Assembly (NCBI GenBank): GCA_005239795.1
Contig: SBBH01000015.1
Span: 1-16,289 of the forward strand
Length of the DNA stretch: 16,289 nt
Source of the DNA: Planctomycetales bacterium
GTDB taxonomy: Bacteria > Planctomycetota > SBBH01
Reading direction: 5' to 3'
Numbering within the stretch: the first letter of the stretch is position 1; the number at the start of each line of letters is the position of its first letter. The translations under genes and the position numbers were made by a program. The notes beneath the pieces were generated by a model. That model was not told the DNA's origin and did not search any database. It was given only the letters and a program-made list of their open reading frames with translations. Below, one piece after another: positions 1 to 6,683 of the stretch.

Positions 1-90
1 AAGTACCCGGAGAACTACCGCGGCCTCATCCAGCTGGCTTGCGCCCTGCTGTGGTATCGGCGCGCCTGCAGATCAGGAGTTTTGGGATAG
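1..90 (+). CDS. Transposase, C-terminal fragment (partial)
   Basis: The first 30 codons of the window are open in frame 1 and end at TAG (88-90). They read KYPENYRGLIQLACALLWYR followed by a short basic tail. An aromatic/Pro-Glu-Asn segment, then a hydrophobic helix rich in Leu/Ala/Cys, then Trp-Tyr-Arg-Arg is the usual C-terminus of IS4/IS5-superfamily DDE transposases, where the last helix follows the catalytic Glu. The rest of the protein, including the DDE residues, lies left of the window. It runs towards the truncated HEAT-repeat gene and stops four bases before that gene's stop codon. Family assignment rests on about 20 residues, so the exact IS family is uncertain; a transposase is much the best reading. 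Confidence 0.7.
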   Translation, partial: KYPENYRGLIQLACALLWYRRACRSGVLG

Positions 91-105
91 TTTCTAAGAT
101 CTCAC
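1..105 (+). mobile_element. Right end of an insertion sequence (partial)
   Basis: The transposase C-terminus ends at 90 and is followed at once by GGGATAGTTTCTAAGATCT (84-102 region), which has the look of an IS terminal inverted repeat, and then by sequence clearly coding on the minus strand for a HEAT repeat. The exact IS boundary cannot be set from one end alone; it should lie between about 91 and 105. The left end and any target-site duplication are outside the window. Confidence 0.55.
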
Positions 106-1248
106 GGTCGCGTCGGGATCGGCGAGGCGCTTGGCGAGCGCCGGGATCTCGTCGCGCGATTTCAAATTTCCCAGCGCCAAGACGGCAGAGAAACGCACCT
201 GGGGATCCGGATCATCCAGGCTCCCCGCGATTTGGGCGGCGTATTTTTTTTGCTTCAATTCTCCCAGGAGGGTCAAGGCCAACCGCTTGGTGTTCCGTTC
301 CTCGTGCGCCAGGAACACGGCGATCGCCTCCGCTCCATAGGGACAGTGTTGAACATTCTCGCGGAATTTCAGGAAAGGCAGATTCCCGAAGGGAGGGGTC
401 AACTTGTGCGCCTCGGGATCTTCTAGGCAATTCCATATTTTTTCGGCCCAGGCGGGATTGTCTCCCGCGATCGCCAAGAGGCGTTGCCGGCGGCGTCCCA
501 TCGGGATCTGCTGGCGCAGAGCGTCGGCTTGGCGCTGGCGTTCCAAATCGTTGTCGTCGGTCGGCAACGCGGAAAGGATGGGGTCGGGATCCGCGACCCC
601 CCAGGCGAGAAGGCGCCGCCCAGCCGCCTGGCGCGTCTCCAGGAGGTCAGCGCCGAGCTCAGACACAGCCTGCCGGATCTCGTCAGCCGAAGGCGATTGG
701 CGTCCGTCTTTGCATTCTAGGCGAGGCAGGATTGACGCCACGGTTTGAAGAAGAACGCCGCGCGCCATCGCCTCGGGCAGGGTGGATTTTCGGATGATTT
801 TTTGAAGTTCATCCAGCCCGATGGCCATGACGCCCGAGGGCTCCATATAGGCATAGATCGCCTTGCCGTTTTTCACCGGATAGACGGCGCAAGGGGAGCT
901 CAGTTTCCCCGGTGCAGGTTGATTGAGAGAGGTGAAGAAAAGGACGGCCTCCTGACCGTCTGTAACGTCCTCGGCATATCCTTGAGGAGCGAGATAGCGC
1001 CCCTCCGGCGTGGTATGAGAAAAGGCTTTCAGGTCGTACGTTCCTTTCCAGGTGTCGATCGGTTCAAAAGAAACCTTGCCGTCCTTTTCAAGGCTTGCCT
1101 TGGCCCAGATGATGAGGCTGCAGTTGGCCACATCCTGCGGGTCTCTGAAATCAAAGTTGAAATCCGACGGTCCCCCATCGCCCAGGCTGTGGGAGCTGAA
1201 TAAGAGGGCGACGTTCAAAACAAAAAGTGCGCTTAAGAATACTTTCAT
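94..1248 (-). CDS. Exported HEAT-repeat protein, apparently truncated by an insertion sequence
   Basis: 384 residues from the chosen start. ATG at 1248 is preferred because AGGAGT (1255-1260) lies 6 nt upstream and because it begins a clean signal peptide, MKVFLSALFVLNVALLFSSH; the longer reading to 1308 only adds a polar stretch inside the upstream gene. After the signal comes an unrecognised region (about residues 24-150) with two Cys, then a charged helical section, and HEAT/PBS-lyase-type repeats at the C-terminus (two recognisable DPDPQVR / DPDATVR turns in the last 50 residues). The protein stops straight after DPDATVRS, where the second helix of a HEAT repeat should begin, and the stop falls at the IS end, so the native protein was probably longer. 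It is third gene of the sigma/anti-sigma operon, starting 11 bp after the anti-sigma stop. Predicted location is the periplasm or cell surface, as a protein-protein interaction scaffold. Specific function unknown. Confidence 0.8.
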   Translation of the reverse strand: MKVFLSALFVLNVALLFSSHSLGDGGPSDFNFDFRDPQDVANCSLIIWAKASLEKDGKVSFEPIDTWKGTYDLKAFSHTTPEGRYLAPQGYAEDVTDGQEAVLFFTSLNQPAPGKLSSPCAVYPVKNGKAIYAYMEPSGVMAIGLDELQKIIRKSTLPEAMARGVLLQTVASILPRLECKDGRQSPSADEIRQAVSELGADLLETRQAAGRRLLAWGVADPDPILSALPTDDNDLERQRQADALRQQIPMGRRRQRLLAIAGDNPAWAEKIWNCLEDPEAHKLTPPFGNLPFLKFRENVQHCPYGAEAIAVFLAHEERNTKRLALTLLGELKQKKYAAQIAGSLDDPDPQVRFSAVLALGNLKSRDEIPALAKRLADPDATVRS

Positions 1249-1254
1249 CGATTC

Positions 1255-1260
1255 ACTCCT
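1255..1260 (-). promoter_or_regulatory. Ribosome binding site deciding the HEAT-protein start
   Basis: Minus-strand AGGAGT six bases before ATG 1248. It overlaps the stop codon of the anti-sigma gene (1260-1262) and fixes the start at the signal peptide. Confidence 0.7.
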
Positions 1261-3353
1261 TAAGAAGCGGCTGCTTTTTTGCGCCGCGCCAGTTTCCAGA
1301 TTCCCCAAGGGAGCACGGCCCAGGGGCCGAGGTAGGCGGTTCCCACTACCAGCATCCGCGCCGACCAGGTGATTCCCCGAACGGTCCCGGCGAGGGTCTT
1401 GGTGAAGAGCGCTTTGAAGCCCGTCTCCTCCGTCACGATCCGCTCGGGGGTCCTGATCGTCACGGTGATCCGTGCCAGCTCGCGCCGCAGGGGGGCCTTG
1501 TCGGTCGGCTCCTCCTGGCGCGTCGCGGTGGTTTTGACCTTTCCCAAATTTTTAAGGCGTTCAAACGCTTCTGGGAAGGCGACGGCGGGGATTGTCACGT
1601 CGAGCCTGCCCGTCAAGCTGTTGGGGGTGTCCTCGAGGCCCCCGCCCAGGACCTTTGCCGAGCCCCCGGCGGTCACGATCCCGCGGGCCGCCTCATGGGC
1701 GGTCCGGACGTTGTCGGCCTCGAGCTCGAGCGTCGCCGTGACCATCACCGTCTCGGGAGGGGTCTGGATCGCAAGATGAATCGTGGCCTGCTCCTTCCGG
1801 ACGGGAGCGCCAGGGGCGGCCTTGTCGGGGTCTCCGCCGATGGACTGCTGCTCTTGGGTTACGGAGGCCTCGGCCGCCTCGCCGAGTTTTTTTAAATCCT
1901 CGACCGCCTGCGGGAAGCGGTCCATGTCGAGGCGCGCTTGGAGGACGGCCGAGGCGGCGTGATTGGGCAGGAGCTGGAGGTTGCGGTTGGTGATCACCCC
2001 GCCCGCCTGGCGCACGACCTCCTGGGCGCGCTCGTAGGCGGTCGGGACATCGTGGGCCGCCAGGCGCACCTGGGCGCTCTGTGTGAGGAGGTATTCGAAC
2101 GGCTGGCCGATCTCCTTTTCCGCCAGGCGCAAGGTCAAAGTTGAAAGGGCGATACGGTGCGAGAGATATTTGAACTCCCCCTCGATCTGCTCGATCGCGG
2201 CCCGGACGGTCCCGAGCTCTTTTTCGACCTCGAGAAGCTCTTTCACGTTCCCCTTCGATTTCTTGAGGAGCTCGAGAAGCCGCTCCTCGAGGGTCCGTTT
2301 GTTGCGGAGTTGGGACTCGAGATCCACATACTGCTTGGTGACATCCTGCGCCCCGAGCGACTGGTTCTTCACGTCGCCCAGCTCCCGCAGGCGCGCGAGC
2401 GCCTCGTCGAACCGCTCGGCCGGCACGCGCACGGTGATCTCCCCGCGCACCTTTCCGTTGGGGAGTTTTTGCGTCGTCGACGAGGCGACATACCCGCCCG
2501 TGTCTTTCAAGACGGCATCGACGGCGTGGGACGATTTTTCGAAGGAGTCGACCTCCAGCTCAAGCGTCCCGCTCCGTATGATCTTGCGGTTGTCGGGGGC
2601 CTCCCGACCCGCCGGATCGACCTTATTTTCATTTTCGTCTTTTCTGCCGCCGGCGTCACCGGCCCTGATCTGGGCAGATTTTTTTGTCTCTTGTCCCTTA
2701 TCAGCCCTGAGGGTGGCAAAATCCAAATCCGCGGTCAAGGTGACACTGTTCGAGTCAGTTTTTAAAACCTCACCAGGACGTTTTTGAACGGAAAGTTCGC
2801 CGAGGGTTCCGATCTGCTTTGTTGGAGAATCCTGAAGTTCTTCTGATGCATCGTCGCATTCGATTCTTTCTGTTTCACTTCTGCTGGGAGTTTGTTTGCC
2901 CGTGCTCTCCCATTCTGAATTGAAGCGGCCTCCTTTCTCATCCTTTGCCTCTGCGAAAAACTCGAGAGAGTCACTCTGGATACTGGCGACGGCCCTGAGA
3001 GACTCCAAGGAAGTCACTGGAGTACTGGCGACCGCCCCGACGCCGACGGCGAAGAGGGCGCCGGCCGCGACCTTCACGAAGCGGGGGATCGGGGGGGGGC
3101 GGAGTTTGAAGCGCCTTTTCGTCCGGAATCCTTCCGCTTTGATAGCGCCAAGGATCCGGGCGTCCAGATCCTCCGGCGGGCCGTGGGGTTCGATCGCTCC
3201 CGAGAGAAACCGCGCAAACTCCCGCGCGGCGCCGAGGGTTTTGGCGCACCGGTCGCAGGAGGACGCGTGCGCCTCGAAATCGGCCTGCTCGCTCCCTTTC
3301 TGGCCCCCGCTCAAGTACGCATCAATCCGCTCGTCAAATTCCTCGTGCGTCAT
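1260..3353 (-). CDS. Membrane anti-sigma factor fused to a triplicated DUF4349-like region
   Basis: 697 residues. The N-terminus is a zinc-binding anti-sigma domain (zf-HC2/ZAS type): H29-x3-C33-x2-C36. A transmembrane segment follows at about 92-110, after a basic, proline-rich patch. Residues 111-255 are a polar low-complexity linker. Residues about 257-414 match the DUF4349 pattern (RSGTLELEV...GGYVASS...VPAERFDEAL...YVDLESQLRN, coiled coil 345-395, then IALSTLTLRL). Two further copies of the same beta-alpha-beta unit follow at about 428-535 and 537-640. A second membrane segment at about 666-687 is followed by basic RRKK. Topology: ZAS inside, the long middle part in the periplasm, short tail inside. 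ATG 3353 overlaps the sigma stop as ATGA, implying translational coupling. Its likely role is to hold the adjacent ECF sigma factor and release it on an envelope signal sensed by the periplasmic repeats; the signal is unknown. Confidence 0.85.
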   Translation of the reverse strand: MTHEEFDERIDAYLSGGQKGSEQADFEAHASSCDRCAKTLGAAREFARFLSGAIEPHGPPEDLDARILGAIKAEGFRTKRRFKLRPPPIPRFVKVAAGALFAVGVGAVASTPVTSLESLRAVASIQSDSLEFFAEAKDEKGGRFNSEWESTGKQTPSRSETERIECDDASEELQDSPTKQIGTLGELSVQKRPGEVLKTDSNSVTLTADLDFATLRADKGQETKKSAQIRAGDAGGRKDENENKVDPAGREAPDNRKIIRSGTLELEVDSFEKSSHAVDAVLKDTGGYVASSTTQKLPNGKVRGEITVRVPAERFDEALARLRELGDVKNQSLGAQDVTKQYVDLESQLRNKRTLEERLLELLKKSKGNVKELLEVEKELGTVRAAIEQIEGEFKYLSHRIALSTLTLRLAEKEIGQPFEYLLTQSAQVRLAAHDVPTAYERAQEVVRQAGGVITNRNLQLLPNHAASAVLQARLDMDRFPQAVEDLKKLGEAAEASVTQEQQSIGGDPDKAAPGAPVRKEQATIHLAIQTPPETVMVTATLELEADNVRTAHEAARGIVTAGGSAKVLGGGLEDTPNSLTGRLDVTIPAVAFPEAFERLKNLGKVKTTATRQEEPTDKAPLRRELARITVTIRTPERIVTEETGFKALFTKTLAGTVRGITWSARMLVVGTAYLGPWAVLPWGIWKLARRKKAAAS

Positions 3354-3889
3354 TCCAGGACTCCTTCCCGTGCCAAGGGGGCGAGTTCGCGCCTCAATCG
3401 CGCCATTCCTCTGTTGAGAAGCCCGCGGAGCGCCCCATTCGAGAGCTGAAGCGTCTGGGAAATCTCCGCGTGGTTCATGCCATTTAAAAATCTCAGGATC
3501 ACCGGGAGGCGTTCCCGCTCGGGAAGTTTCTGTATCGCGGCGTGGACCCGTTGGGGCGCCTCGTCCTCCTCGGCGAGCGGCCGCGGCGCCGGCGCCACCG
3601 GCTCATTTGCCAAGCTTAGCGTCGAACGCGCCAGCTCCCGGTGGCGAAACGCCAGGCGCCTCGCGATCGAGAGCATCCATGGCTTGAAGGCCGAAGGGCT
3701 CTCGAGCTGCCCGATCGATTTCCAAGCTCTCAAAAAAGTTTCCTGCACCAGATCCTCCGTCCAGCCGGGGTCGTGGATCTCCCCGTAGATCACCGCCCAG
3801 ACCAGGCGGCTGTATTGGCGGACGAGCCCTTCGAACGCTTGCGCGTCCCCCGAGATCGCCCGGGCCGCCAGATCCTGGGTGTCGGTCAT
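3350..3889 (-). CDS. ECF-family RNA polymerase sigma factor
   Basis: 179 residues from ATG 3889. Region 2 is clear at about residues 10-85 (GDAQAFEGLVRQYSRLVWAV, then DLVQETFLRAWKS and FKPWMLSIARRLAFRH), followed by an acidic linker and region 4 at about 115-165 (LPERERLPVILRFLNGMNHAEI, then LSNGALRGLLNRGMARLRREL, the helix-turn-helix for the -35 element). Length and lack of regions 1 and 3 fit the ECF (group 4) class. I chose 3889 over the longer ATG at 3937 because AAGG lies 5 nt upstream, the length is then typical, and the extra 16 residues are proline/charge-rich and encoded by a hairpin. The gene overlaps the anti-sigma ATG by 4 bp, so the two should be made together and act as a pair. 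Self-activation is usual for such pairs, but no convincing ECF promoter could be assigned. Confidence 0.92.
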   Translation of the reverse strand: MTDTQDLAARAISGDAQAFEGLVRQYSRLVWAVIYGEIHDPGWTEDLVQETFLRAWKSIGQLESPSAFKPWMLSIARRLAFRHRELARSTLSLANEPVAPAPRPLAEEDEAPQRVHAAIQKLPERERLPVILRFLNGMNHAEISQTLQLSNGALRGLLNRGMARLRRELAPLAREGVLE

Positions 3890-3907
3890 CTCCGCCTTAT
3901 GTTTCGG

Positions 3908-3925
3908 CGGGGGATCGTTCCCCCG
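3908..3925 (-). repeat. GC-rich perfect hairpin in the sigma-factor leader
   Basis: CGGGGGA / TCCCCCG, 7-bp perfect arms around a 4-nt loop, ending 18 nt before the sigma ATG. On the transcript it would leave the AAGG ribosome site single-stranded just downstream. There is no following T-run, so it is not a standard terminator. Confidence 0.6.
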
Positions 3926-3945
3926 GTCTCTACACATTAAGAGAC
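3926..3945. repeat. Inverted repeat upstream of the sigma factor, possible operator
   Basis: GTCTCT-N8-AGAGAC, perfect 6-bp arms with an 8-nt AT-rich centre (ACACATTA), directly abutting the GC-rich hairpin. Size and spacing suit a dimeric repressor site or a second RNA stem. Regulator unknown. Confidence 0.4.
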
Positions 3946-4012
3946 GTTGGGAGGGGGTCGCGCGCGAAAAAAATCTAAAAATTCCGAGGATTTTTTTGGC
4001 GGGTGTTTCCAG

Positions 4013-4021
4013 TGTTAGAAT
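4013..4021 (+). promoter_or_regulatory. Extended -10 promoter for kdtA
   Basis: TGTTAGAAT: a TGn extension followed by TAGAAT (5 of 6 to TATAAT). No good -35 hexamer at 16-18 nt, as is common for extended -10 promoters. The start of transcription should fall at about 4028, which is the GTG start codon itself, so the message may be leaderless. Confidence 0.45.
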
Positions 4022-4027
4022 CGGCTG

Positions 4028-5329
4028 GTGATTTTCGATCTTCTTTATGGGGCCGTTTTTATTTTAGGGCTCCCTGTCTGGCTCTGGAGGTTGGCGGTTG
4101 CCAAGCGCCACCGACACCGCTTGGCTGACCGGTTTGCTTTCTATCCGGAACTCCCCCCGGCCCCCGCGGGACGGGTCTGGTTCCACGCGGCCTCTCTCGG
4201 AGAGGTCCGGTCCTTGAGGGGGCTTTTAGCTGAGCTTCATCGGACACGTCCGGCTCTTCCGTGGGTCATCACGACGCAGACCGAGACCGGCTGGGACGAG
4301 GCGCGCAGGCTCTATCCGGCGGCCGTCGTGCTGAAATTTCCGCTCGATTTTTCGTGGACCGTGAGCCGGGCGATCGATCGGATCGCTCCGTCGGCGGTCG
4401 TTCTGGTGGAATCGGAATTCTGGCCGAATTTTCTTCGGATCGCTAGCCGCCGCGCCATTCCCGTCGCCGTGGCAGGCGGCGCTGTTTCAGATCGCACCTC
4501 GCGGCGCCTGTCGCGTTTCGCGACGCGTCTTTTAACCCGAGCCGTCTTTCCTTCGATGACACGCGTCTGGGCGGCCGATACGGAAGCCGCGCGTCGGTTC
4601 AGGATGCTGGGAGTCCCGGCGGACCGTGTGGAGGTGTGCGGCGGCCTCAAGTTTGACGTGCAGGCGCCCGCGGCATCTAGCGAAACGGAGCGGCTGCTCT
4701 CGCGCGTGCGGGCCTGGAAAGGGGGCGGGGTTCTCCTGGTTGCCGGAAGCACACACGAAGGGGAGGAAGAGGCGCTTCTCGGGATTTTTGGGAGGATCCG
4801 CGTCCAGGGGCCGATGCGGCTTGTCCTGGCCCCCCGGCATCCCCAGCGGTTTGCGGCAGCGGCCCGATTGCTGGCGGCGGGGTCTTTGCCACATCTCAAA
4901 CGCTCCGCCTTGGCCGAGGGGGGTCCGATCGGGGCCGAGATTGACATCCTTCTTTTGGACACGGTGGGGGAACTTTCTGCGCTCTACCGCGAGGCTGATG
5001 CCGCGTTCGTGGGGGGGAGCCTGGTGCCTGTGGGAGGGCACAACGTGCTCGAGCCCGCCGTCTGCGGCGTCCCGGTCGCCTGGGGGCCCCACGCTTTTCA
5101 GTTCCGGTCGGAGTGCCAGGGGCTCCAGGCGGCTGGAGGGGGCGTCGAAGTGGCCGACGCAGCGATGCTGCGGATCGTTTTGGGGGGATGGCTGGGGAAC
5201 CCTGAGGCGCGCCGGCGCGCCGGAGAGAACGCCCGCCGGTTCGTGGAGGAAAACCGCGGCGCCTCCGCGCGCGTCGCCCAGGGGATTTTGGGACTTCTGC
5301 CGGAAGGGCGCCCGGCAGGCCGCCGATGA
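4028..5329 (+). CDS. waaA: 3-deoxy-D-manno-octulosonic acid (Kdo) transferase
   Basis: 433 residues, the usual length for WaaA/KdtA (GT30 family). It transfers Kdo from CMP-Kdo to the lipid A precursor at the inner face of the cytoplasmic membrane. An N-terminal membrane anchor (about residues 4-22) is followed by HAASLGEV with the expected catalytic base E59, VESEFWPN (127-134; ETELWPN in most homologues), GGLKFD (205-210), the nucleotide-site motif AGSTHEGEE (239-247) and SLVPVGGHNVLEPA (331-344). All key blocks of both Rossmann-like lobes are present. The start is GTG with no Shine-Dalgarno sequence, right behind an extended -10. lpxK often follows this gene, but here metK does. An ATGA overlaps the stop codon, but the frame it opens (5326-5529) is not protein-like. 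Confidence 0.95.
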   Translation: MIFDLLYGAVFILGLPVWLWRLAVAKRHRHRLADRFAFYPELPPAPAGRVWFHAASLGEVRSLRGLLAELHRTRPALPWVITTQTETGWDEARRLYPAAVVLKFPLDFSWTVSRAIDRIAPSAVVLVESEFWPNFLRIASRRAIPVAVAGGAVSDRTSRRLSRFATRLLTRAVFPSMTRVWAADTEAARRFRMLGVPADRVEVCGGLKFDVQAPAASSETERLLSRVRAWKGGGVLLVAGSTHEGEEEALLGIFGRIRVQGPMRLVLAPRHPQRFAAAARLLAAGSLPHLKRSALAEGGPIGAEIDILLLDTVGELSALYREADAAFVGGSLVPVGGHNVLEPAVCGVPVAWGPHAFQFRSECQGLQAAGGGVEVADAAMLRIVLGGWLGNPEARRRAGENARRFVEENRGASARVAQGILGLLPEGRPAGRR

Positions 5330-5376
5330 AAATCCTTGCGGGGTCAACGCGCCCCCGGGGAGAATGCCGAGCTCGG

Positions 5377-5396
5377 CTCCGGATGTCGGAGTTTTT
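5377..5396 (+). terminator. Weak hairpin plus T-run in the metK leader
   Basis: CTCCG-GATGT-CGGAG followed by TTTTT: 5-bp perfect stem, 5-nt loop, five T. It is preceded by a 12-bp palindrome GCCGAGCTCGGC (5366-5377) that shares one base with its left arm, so the two stems compete at the junction. It could end kdtA transcription or act as a leader attenuator for metK. The stem is short, so confidence is low. Confidence 0.35.
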
Positions 5397-5429
5397 CTGG
5401 GGGGATCGTCACGGTCACGGAGGGGTTCG

Positions 5430-6683
5430 ATGGGACAACATTTTCTCTTCACGTCGGAATCGGTCACGATGGGGCATCCGGACAAGGTGGCCGACCAGAT
5501 CTCGGACGTGGTGCTCGATACCTTTCTAGCGCAGGACCCCCGCTCGCGCGTCGCCTGCGAAACGATCGTCACCACCGGGATCGCTTTTGTGGCCGGGGAG
5601 GTCACCTCGAAAGGGACGATCGACCTGCCGGAACTCGTGCGTAGGACCATCCTCGACATCGGCTACAACGATCCTGAAACCGGCTTTGACGGGAAGTGCT
5701 GCGCCGTGGTGAACGCCCTCAATAAGCAGTCTCCCGACATCGCCTTGGGGGTCGACAGCGGGGCCGACAAGGAGCAGGGGGCCGGCGACCAGGGGATGAT
5801 GTTCGGCTACGCCTGCGACGAGACGCCCGAGCTCATGCCGCTTCCCATTACGCTCGCGCGTCGCCTCACCGAAGGGCTCGCTCGGCTGCGCCAAGAAGGA
5901 AAGGTGCCGTATCTGCGCCCCGACGGGAAATCCCAGGTGACGGTGGAATACGAGGCCAACCGCCCCGTGCGCGTGCACACGGTGGTCGTCTCTACGCAAC
6001 ACAGGCCCGAGGTCGACCAGAAAACGATCCGCGCCGACATGATCGAGAAGCTCATCAAGAAGATGATCCCGGCGGAATTCCTCGACAAGAACACAATCTA
6101 TCATGTCAACCCCACGGGGCGGTTCGTAATCGGAGGGCCGCACGGCGACACGGGTCTCACGGGCCGCAAGATCATCGTCGACACCTACGGCGGGATGGGC
6201 CGCCACGGCGGCGGGGCGTTTTCCGGGAAGGACCCCTCCAAGGTCGACCGCTCCGCCTCCTATGCCGCTCGCTACATCGCCAAGAACGTCGTGGCGGCGG
6301 GTTTCGCGGACCGCTGCGAGGTGCAGATTTCTTACGCGATCGGCGTCGCCGAACCAACCTCCGTTCATGTCAACACCTTCGGGACCCACAAAATCCCGGA
6401 GAGCCAGATCGACGACCTGGTCCGCAGGAATTTTAGGCTCACCCCGCGGGGGATCATCGCCTCTTTGAATCTCCTGCGCCCGGTGTATCTTGAGACCGCG
6501 CGGTACGGGCACTTCGGCCGGACAGGAGCCGCCTACACATGGGAAAAGACCGACAAGGCGGAGATCCTGTCCCGCGAGGCCGGCGTCAGGCCCCGCGCCT
6601 CAGGCGCTCCCGCCGGCGCGGCCAAGCCTTCCAAAGCCGGCCGGAACGGCCGCCCGAAGGCCGCCCTTTCAGGCCGCCGCTAA
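5430..6683 (+). CDS. metK: S-adenosylmethionine synthetase
   Basis: 417 residues. Makes S-adenosylmethionine from methionine and ATP in the cytoplasm. Family signatures are complete: GHPDKVADQISD (15-26), GAGDQGMMFGYA (117-128, hexapeptide/adenosine site), DGKSQVTVEY (165-174), GGPHGDTGLTGRKIIVDTYG (235-254), GGGAFSGKDPSKVDRS (260-275). Position 14 is Met where many homologues have Glu (SVTMGHPDK). ATG 5430 is chosen for GGAGGGG upstream and because it starts the conserved MxxHFLFTSESV. The catalytic fold ends near residue 384 (TWEKTDKAEIL). The last 33 residues are an Ala/Gly/Arg/Lys-rich tail absent from typical MetK (about 385-400 residues), and this tail is exactly where the next gene's reading frame overlaps. 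Confidence 0.97.
   Translation: MGQHFLFTSESVTMGHPDKVADQISDVVLDTFLAQDPRSRVACETIVTTGIAFVAGEVTSKGTIDLPELVRRTILDIGYNDPETGFDGKCCAVVNALNKQSPDIALGVDSGADKEQGAGDQGMMFGYACDETPELMPLPITLARRLTEGLARLRQEGKVPYLRPDGKSQVTVEYEANRPVRVHTVVVSTQHRPEVDQKTIRADMIEKLIKKMIPAEFLDKNTIYHVNPTGRFVIGGPHGDTGLTGRKIIVDTYGGMGRHGGGAFSGKDPSKVDRSASYAARYIAKNVVAAGFADRCEVQISYAIGVAEPTSVHVNTFGTHKIPESQIDDLVRRNFRLTPRGIIASLNLLRPVYLETARYGHFGRTGAAYTWEKTDKAEILSREAGVRPRASGAPAGAAKPSKAGRNGRPKAALSGRR

Noticed and set aside
4005..4010. GGAAAC on the minus strand as an ECF -35 for the sigma operon
   Set aside because: No matching -10 (CGTC or similar) at 15-18 nt, so autoregulation cannot be claimed from sequence.
5330..5429. SAM riboswitch before metK
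   Set aside because: None of the conserved cores of known SAM-responsive classes could be recognised in the 100 bases.
5326..5529. Short frame starting in an ATGA overlap with the kdtA stop, as expected for a coupled lpxK
   Set aside because: The product is Arg/Gly/Trp-rich with no LpxK features and runs out of frame into metK.
4532..5659. Long minus-strand open frame across kdtA and metK
   Set aside because: Low-complexity Arg/Pro/Gly product antisense to two well-identified genes; a GC-rich shadow frame.
5526..6512. Long minus-strand open frame inside metK
   Set aside because: Mirror of the strongly conserved MetK coding frame; no family features.
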